Below, piece by piece: positions 60,022 to 64,000 of a DNA stretch of 64,000 nucleotides (positions are counted from its first letter, which is position 1; each line of letters starts with the position of its first letter). The stretch lies in contig JBBCGH010000001.1 of assembly GCA_037200445.1 (NCBI GenBank), positions 1,364,001 to 1,428,000 on the forward strand, read 5' to 3'. The stretch comes from Alphaproteobacteria bacterium (GTDB taxonomy: Bacteria; Pseudomonadota; Alphaproteobacteria; Rhizobiales; Xanthobacteraceae). A program made the translations under genes and the position numbers. The notes below the pieces were generated by a model. It ran no database searches. It saw only the letters and a program-made list of their open reading frames with translations, and was not told where the DNA came from.

Positions 60022-60609
60022 ATGACCCTCGGCGAGAGGCTTGTGCTCAGGCGGCAGCGTCACCTCAAGTGGCGCTGGCTCGATCCGCTCGAAACCGTGC
60101 TGATGCTGCTTTGCGGCATCCTGCTGTTCGGCTTCTGCACCACGGTCATCTTCGACATCGTCACACGCGAGATCGGCCGGCCGTGGCTCTGGCTCCAGGA
60201 GGTGACGTCGACCTTCTTCATCTATGCGATCTTCGTCGGCACCGCGGTCGCGACGCGCCGCAACGATCACCTCTATCTGACCGCGATCGCCGACTCGCTG
60301 CACGGCACCCCGCGCATCGTGGTGGAGGTTACGACGCGCACCGTCGTGCTCGCGGTCGCGCTTTGCTTCATCTATTTCGGCTACCTGAATTTCCTGCGCG
60401 GATTTTCCTCATTCCGCATGCCGTCGATGACGCCGATCGCCTCGCTCTACGCGGCGATCCCGCTCTGCGGCATCCTGATTGTCGTGTTCACGATCGAGCA
60501 ACTGGTCAACGGCCTGCGCAATGGCTTCGAGCATGACGAGCCGCCGGATGAGCCGGTGCACGTCACGCCGATCGACACGGCCGTCCCGGGACCGGGAGGC
60601 CGGCCGTGA
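60022..60609 (+). CDS. TRAP transporter small permease (DctQ family)
   Basis: A 195-residue membrane protein with four transmembrane helices (about residues 24-46, 60-82, 100-122 and 145-165). The DctQ landmark is the helix and loop around IVTREIGRPWLWLQEVTSTF. Its Pro-rich cytoplasmic tail overlaps the dctM start by four bases (GTGA). Confidence 0.93.
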   Translation: MTLGERLVLRRQRHLKWRWLDPLETVLMLLCGILLFGFCTTVIFDIVTREIGRPWLWLQEVTSTFFIYAIFVGTAVATRRNDHLYLTAIADSLHGTPRIVVEVTTRTVVLAVALCFIYFGYLNFLRGFSSFRMPSMTPIASLYAAIPLCGILIVVFTIEQLVNGLRNGFEHDEPPDEPVHVTPIDTAVPGPGGRP

Positions 60610-61946
60610 GCGGCACGTTCATCGTCCTGTTCATGACGTTCTGCTTCCTGTTCTTCGGCTATCTCGGCGTGCCGGTCGCGTTCTCGCTGCTGGCCGGCGT
60701 GCTGCTCGGCGCGATGTTCACCGACGTGTCGCACACCGCGCTGATCCAGAAGATGTTCGACGGGATGGATAGCGAGGCGCTGCTCGCGATTCCGTTCTTC
60801 CTTCTGGTCGGCGAGCTGATGAGCTCCGCGAACGTGGTGCAGCGCGTTGCGAACCTGTCGCTGACGCTGGTCGGCCACATCCGTGGCGGGCTCTCGCAGG
60901 TCGTGACCGTGTTCTCGATGTTCTTCTCCGAGATGTCCGGGTCGACCACGGCCGACGTGGCGGTGATCAGCCGCGCGCTCGGCGGGCCGATGAAGCGGGA
61001 GGGCTATTCGCCCCCGTTCATCGCGGCGATCATCGCGGCGGCCTCCACCATCGCGGCACTCGTTCCGCCGAGCATCACGGCGGTGGTCTACGGCGCGATC
61101 GGCAACGTTTCGATTGCGGGTCTGTTCATGGCCGGCGTCGTGCCCGGTCTGATGATCGGCTTCGGCCTGATGATCTACTGCTATTTCTTCGGGCCGGTCG
61201 GCATGACGCGTCCGCGCGCGCCGTTCCGCGACATTGCCTACGCGTTCAAGGATGCCGCGCTGCCGATGATGATCCCGGTCATCCTGCTCGGCGGCATCCT
61301 GACCGGCTTCTTCACGCCGACCGAAGCCGGCGTGGTGGCGGTCGCCTGGATCGTCCTCGTGGTCATTCCGATGCTCAATCGCGGCCATCTCAGGCTGCTG
61401 CCGTGGGACTTCTGCATCGCGGGGCTGATCTTCTCGCTGCCGCTGATCACCATCGGCGCCGCCAATGCGTTCGGCTGGCTGTTCGCCTACCTGCGCGGCG
61501 CGCTCGTGATCGCCGAATGGATCACCGACCTCGCGGGAAACAATCCGCAGATCACGATGCTGCTGCTGGTGTTGCTCTTCACCATCATCGGCGACTTCAT
61601 CGAACCCGTACCGACCATCATCATCTTCATGCCGCTGGTGAACGTGCTGACCGACGGCGCGAACATCAATCCGGTGCACATGGGCGTGGTGCTGATTGCA
61701 ACGCTGGCATTCGGGCTGATCACGCCGCCGTACGGGCTGGTGCTGCTGATGGCATCCAAATTCGTCGGGGTGAGATTTTCGCAGGCGCTGCGTGCCGCGC
61801 TGCCGATCTATTGCGTGTTCCTGTTCACCATCACGTTCATGATCTTCTTCCCGAAGGTCGTGCTGTGGCTGCCGAAGCAGGTGATCCCGGAATCCGTCGG
61901 CTGCTTCAAGAACCCAAGCGGCGTGGGCTACATCTGCCCGCCGTAG
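60606..61946 (+). CDS. TRAP transporter large permease (DctM family)
   Basis: A 446-residue channel subunit with about 12-13 helices, including family segments SGSTTADVAVISRALGGPMK, STIAALVPPSITAVVYGAIG and GLITPPYGLVLLMASKF. It uses a sodium or proton gradient with the DctP receptor. GTG start overlaps the dctQ stop. Confidence 0.94.
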   Translation: MSGTFIVLFMTFCFLFFGYLGVPVAFSLLAGVLLGAMFTDVSHTALIQKMFDGMDSEALLAIPFFLLVGELMSSANVVQRVANLSLTLVGHIRGGLSQVVTVFSMFFSEMSGSTTADVAVISRALGGPMKREGYSPPFIAAIIAAASTIAALVPPSITAVVYGAIGNVSIAGLFMAGVVPGLMIGFGLMIYCYFFGPVGMTRPRAPFRDIAYAFKDAALPMMIPVILLGGILTGFFTPTEAGVVAVAWIVLVVIPMLNRGHLRLLPWDFCIAGLIFSLPLITIGAANAFGWLFAYLRGALVIAEWITDLAGNNPQITMLLLVLLFTIIGDFIEPVPTIIIFMPLVNVLTDGANINPVHMGVVLIATLAFGLITPPYGLVLLMASKFVGVRFSQALRAALPIYCVFLFTITFMIFFPKVVLWLPKQVIPESVGCFKNPSGVGYICPP

Positions 61947-61959
61947 GGTCCCCTCGGTC

Positions 61960-62040
61960 GTCATCGCCCGCGAAGGCGGGCGATCCAGTACACACCGCGG
62001 CTTCGACGTTTGCTGGATACCCGCTTTCGCGGGGTATGAC
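61960..62040. repeat. Palindromic intergenic repeat, family E
   Basis: GTCATCGCCCGCGAAGGCGG followed by GATCCAGTA is mirrored by GCTGGATACCCGCTTTCGCG and ending GGTATGAC. It fills most of the convergent gap between dctM and the Bug gene. One copy in this window; the same type is common in Bradyrhizobium relatives. Confidence 0.75.
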
Positions 62041-62063
62041 GAAGGAGAGCCAGGCGCGTTCGT

Positions 62064-63044
62064 CTACTCCGCCTTGATTCCCGCCGCCTTGATGATCGGG
62101 CCCCACTTCTCGTACTCGGCGCGGATGAAATTGCCGAACTCGGCGGGCGAGGAGCCGACTGTGACGGCGCCGAGATCGACCAGCCGGGTTTTCACCGCCG
62201 GCGCCTTCAGCGCCTCGATGAGGCTGGTCGCGACCTTGTCGCGGATCGCTGCGGGCAGCCCGGCGGGCGCCAGCACGCCCCACCACACGCCGGTATCGTA
62301 GGTCGGCACCGTCTCGCCGATCGACGGCACGTCGGGCAGCACGCTCGAGCGCGCTGCCGTGGTGACGCCAAGCGGACGCACGGTGCCGGCCCTGATCTGC
62401 GCGATCGATTCCGGAATGTTGTTGAACGTCATCGGAATGTGCCCGCCCATCAGGTCGCCGAGCGAGGGCGCGCCGCCCTTGTAGGGCACCGCCGCGATCT
62501 CGACCTTGGTCAGCGCCTTCAGAAGTTCGCCGGCGAGATGCGGCGACGTGCCGTTGCCGGCGTGCCCGTATGAGAGTTTGCCTGGATTCGCGCGCGCCTC
62601 CGCGAGCATGTCGGCCAGCGTCTTGAGCGGCGAGTCCGCCTTGACCAGCAGCATGTTCGGCGACGAACCGATCAGCGAGATCGGCGTGAAGTCGTCGAAG
62701 CCGTACGGCATCTTGGCGTAGAAATACGGATTGAGCGCGTGTCCTGCCGCCACGAGGATGAGCGTGTAGCCGTCCGGCGGCGACTTCGCGAGCGCCTGCG
62801 TGGCAATGACACCGCCCGCGCCGGGGCGATTCTCGATGACGATGGTCTGGCCCCACTGGCGGCCGAGCTCGTCGCCCAGCGTGCGCGCGATGATGTCGAC
62901 CGCGCCGCCGGGCGGGAAGGGCACCAGGATATGCACCGGCGCCGCCGGGTAGTCCTGCGCATGCGCCGCACATGAAAGAGCGACGCCGGCAAGCGCACCG
63001 ATGCAGCGCAGCCATGCGCGCACACGTTTCTCCTGCACTGCCAT
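62064..63044 (-). CDS. Bug/TctC-family periplasmic solute-binding protein
   Basis: A 326-residue receptor. The signal peptide (LRCIGALAGVALSCAAHA) is cleaved before QDYPAAP, and the family motifs are ILVPFPPGGAVDIIARTLGD, IENRPGAGGVIATQALAKS and LPDVPSIGETVP. No tctAB permease genes are nearby. GGGGAGG precedes ATG 63044. It is divergent from the hydroxyacid dehydrogenase with 97 bp between, so both may respond to the same substrate. Confidence 0.92.
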   Translation of the reverse strand: MAVQEKRVRAWLRCIGALAGVALSCAAHAQDYPAAPVHILVPFPPGGAVDIIARTLGDELGRQWGQTIVIENRPGAGGVIATQALAKSPPDGYTLILVAAGHALNPYFYAKMPYGFDDFTPISLIGSSPNMLLVKADSPLKTLADMLAEARANPGKLSYGHAGNGTSPHLAGELLKALTKVEIAAVPYKGGAPSLGDLMGGHIPMTFNNIPESIAQIRAGTVRPLGVTTAARSSVLPDVPSIGETVPTYDTGVWWGVLAPAGLPAAIRDKVATSLIEALKAPAVKTRLVDLGAVTVGSSPAEFGNFIRAEYEKWGPIIKAAGIKAE

Positions 63045-63141
63045 CAATCCTCCCCTGCGAAACGCCGGTAGCGTTCGGCACCCAAGCAAGCTAACACGAC
63101 CTGAAGAGAAACATTGAGAGGGCTCGAGGGGGTTTTGGCCG

Positions 63142-64000
63142 ATGGCTGATCTGAAGCGCGTATTCTATGTGAAATATCTCGCGCACAACAATTTCATCGA
63201 CATTCTGGGAACGCGCAACGACATCCGGCTCGACAAGCTGGAGAACGACAGCCCGGATGACGTGGCGGCGCCCGTGCTCGCCGGCGCGCACGCGTTCCAG
63301 ATCGGCTCCGCGCGCGACGAGCTCGCAAAGAGGTTTCACGCCGATCGCGATCTGTTGCGCCGCACCCAAAGCCTGCTGATCGTCTCGACCAACGGCGCCG
63401 GCTACGACACCGTCAATCTGAACGCCTGCACCGACGCGGGCGTGCTGGTGGTCAATCAGGCGGGCGGCAACAAGGAGGCGGTTGCCGAGCACGCGCTTGC
63501 CATGATGCTTAGCCTCACCAAGAAAATCGTGGAGAGCGATCGCGCGAGCCGCCGCGAGAAGGACCTCAATCGCGCGCTCTATATCGGTCATGATCTCCGT
63601 TACAAAACGGTGGGGATCGTCGGCCTCGGCAATGTCGGCAAGCGTCTCGCCGAATTGTGCCGCGGGCTGTTCTCGATGCGCGTGCTTGCCTATGACCCCT
63701 ATGTGCCGGCCGATGTGATGAAAGCCAACGGTGTCGAGAAGGTCGAACTCGACGAACTGATGCGGCAGGCGGATTTTGTCTCGATCAATTGCCCGCTCAC
63801 CGACGAGTCGCGCGGCATGGTCGGCGCGAAACAGTATGCGCTGATGAAGCCGAATGCCTATTTCGTCACGACCGCGCGCGGCAGCATCCATGACGAAAAG
63901 GCACTCGAGGACGCGTTGCGCGGGAAGAAAATTGCCGGTGCCGGGCTCGACGTGTGGGAGAAGGAGCCGCCGCCGCTCGAGCACCCGTTGCTCCAGTTCG
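63142..64000 (+). CDS. D-isomer-specific 2-hydroxyacid dehydrogenase (3' end cut by window edge)
   Basis: The visible 286 codons encode a 2-hydroxyacid dehydrogenase. The NAD motif GIVGLGNVGKRLAELCRG lies near residue 158, with the substrate Arg in TTARGSIHDEKAL and the catalytic Glu expected in LDVWEKEPPP. The catalytic His and the C-terminus are outside the window. It interconverts a 2-hydroxy acid and 2-keto acid. Neighbours are transporters for organic acids, so it may use an imported acid. Confidence 0.9.
   Translation, partial: MADLKRVFYVKYLAHNNFIDILGTRNDIRLDKLENDSPDDVAAPVLAGAHAFQIGSARDELAKRFHADRDLLRRTQSLLIVSTNGAGYDTVNLNACTDAGVLVVNQAGGNKEAVAEHALAMMLSLTKKIVESDRASRREKDLNRALYIGHDLRYKTVGIVGLGNVGKRLAELCRGLFSMRVLAYDPYVPADVMKANGVEKVELDELMRQADFVSINCPLTDESRGMVGAKQYALMKPNAYFVTTARGSIHDEKALEDALRGKKIAGAGLDVWEKEPPPLEHPLLQF

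Noticed and set aside
60447-61964. 505-residue minus-strand open frame
   Set aside because: Antisense to dctQM; composition typical of a shadow of hydrophobic coding sequence.

Overview
The window is a GC-rich, densely packed stretch of chromosome from an alphaproteobacterium, most likely of the order Hyphomicrobiales (Bradyrhizobium/Xanthobacteraceae neighbourhood). The clues are the F0 cluster atpI-B-E-b'-b without F1 genes, plant-type glutamate-cysteine ligase, a coxB-ctaD-ctaB-coxF-ctaG-ctaE oxidase locus, an IalB protein, a PodJ-like Sel1 protein, DUF1127, Bug and TRAP binding proteins, and palindromic intergenic repeats of the type common in that group. This placement is inference. I saw no transposase, phage gene, CRISPR array, rRNA or tRNA.

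Layout. 1-3.9 kb: truncated TauE/SafE permease and a large PodJ-like polarity protein. 4.3-13 kb: tandem MerR regulators with a palindromic operator, then a beta-oxidation operon (two acyl-CoA dehydrogenases, thiolase, FadJ-like bifunctional enzyme, with a GFA protein and a cupin interspersed). 13-21 kb: GMC oxidoreductase, Gre-like factor, gshA-ybaK, LysR, DUF1127, CorA, small hydrolase. 21-30 kb: Bug protein, sulfatase behind a Kef-type antiporter, duplicated PAN-domain secreted protein, a decayed ccdAB toxin-antitoxin pair, tldD, aldehyde dehydrogenase, IalB. 30.9-37.3 kb: cytochrome c oxidase structural and assembly genes ending with DUF983 and SURF1. 37.4-42.8 kb: thrC, M16 peptidase, acetyltransferase, secreted hypothetical, class III CoA-transferase. 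42.8-48 kb: tandem glycine riboswitch and glycine cleavage operon (gcvT-gcvH-osmC-gcvPA-gcvPB). 48.2-57.7 kb: Tat-type MBL hydrolase, small secreted proteins, PilZ protein, ATP synthase F0 operon, lipase-like hydrolase, CPA2-USP antiporter, S1/P1 nuclease. 57.7-64 kb: D-threonine aldolase-like enzyme, TRAP transporter, a second Bug protein and a truncated 2-hydroxyacid dehydrogenase, a plausible uptake and oxidation locus for a hydroxy- or amino acid.

I do not see a clearly undescribed multi-gene system; most of the window is core metabolism and respiration. The best leads are: palindromic repeats filling every convergent gene junction longer than about 31 bp while shorter junctions have none; an OsmC peroxidase placed between the lipoyl carrier gcvH and gcvPA; a frameshifted ccdAB relic; an intrinsic terminator inside the TRAP operon; and a perfect-arm palindrome in front of the second of two tandem MerR genes.
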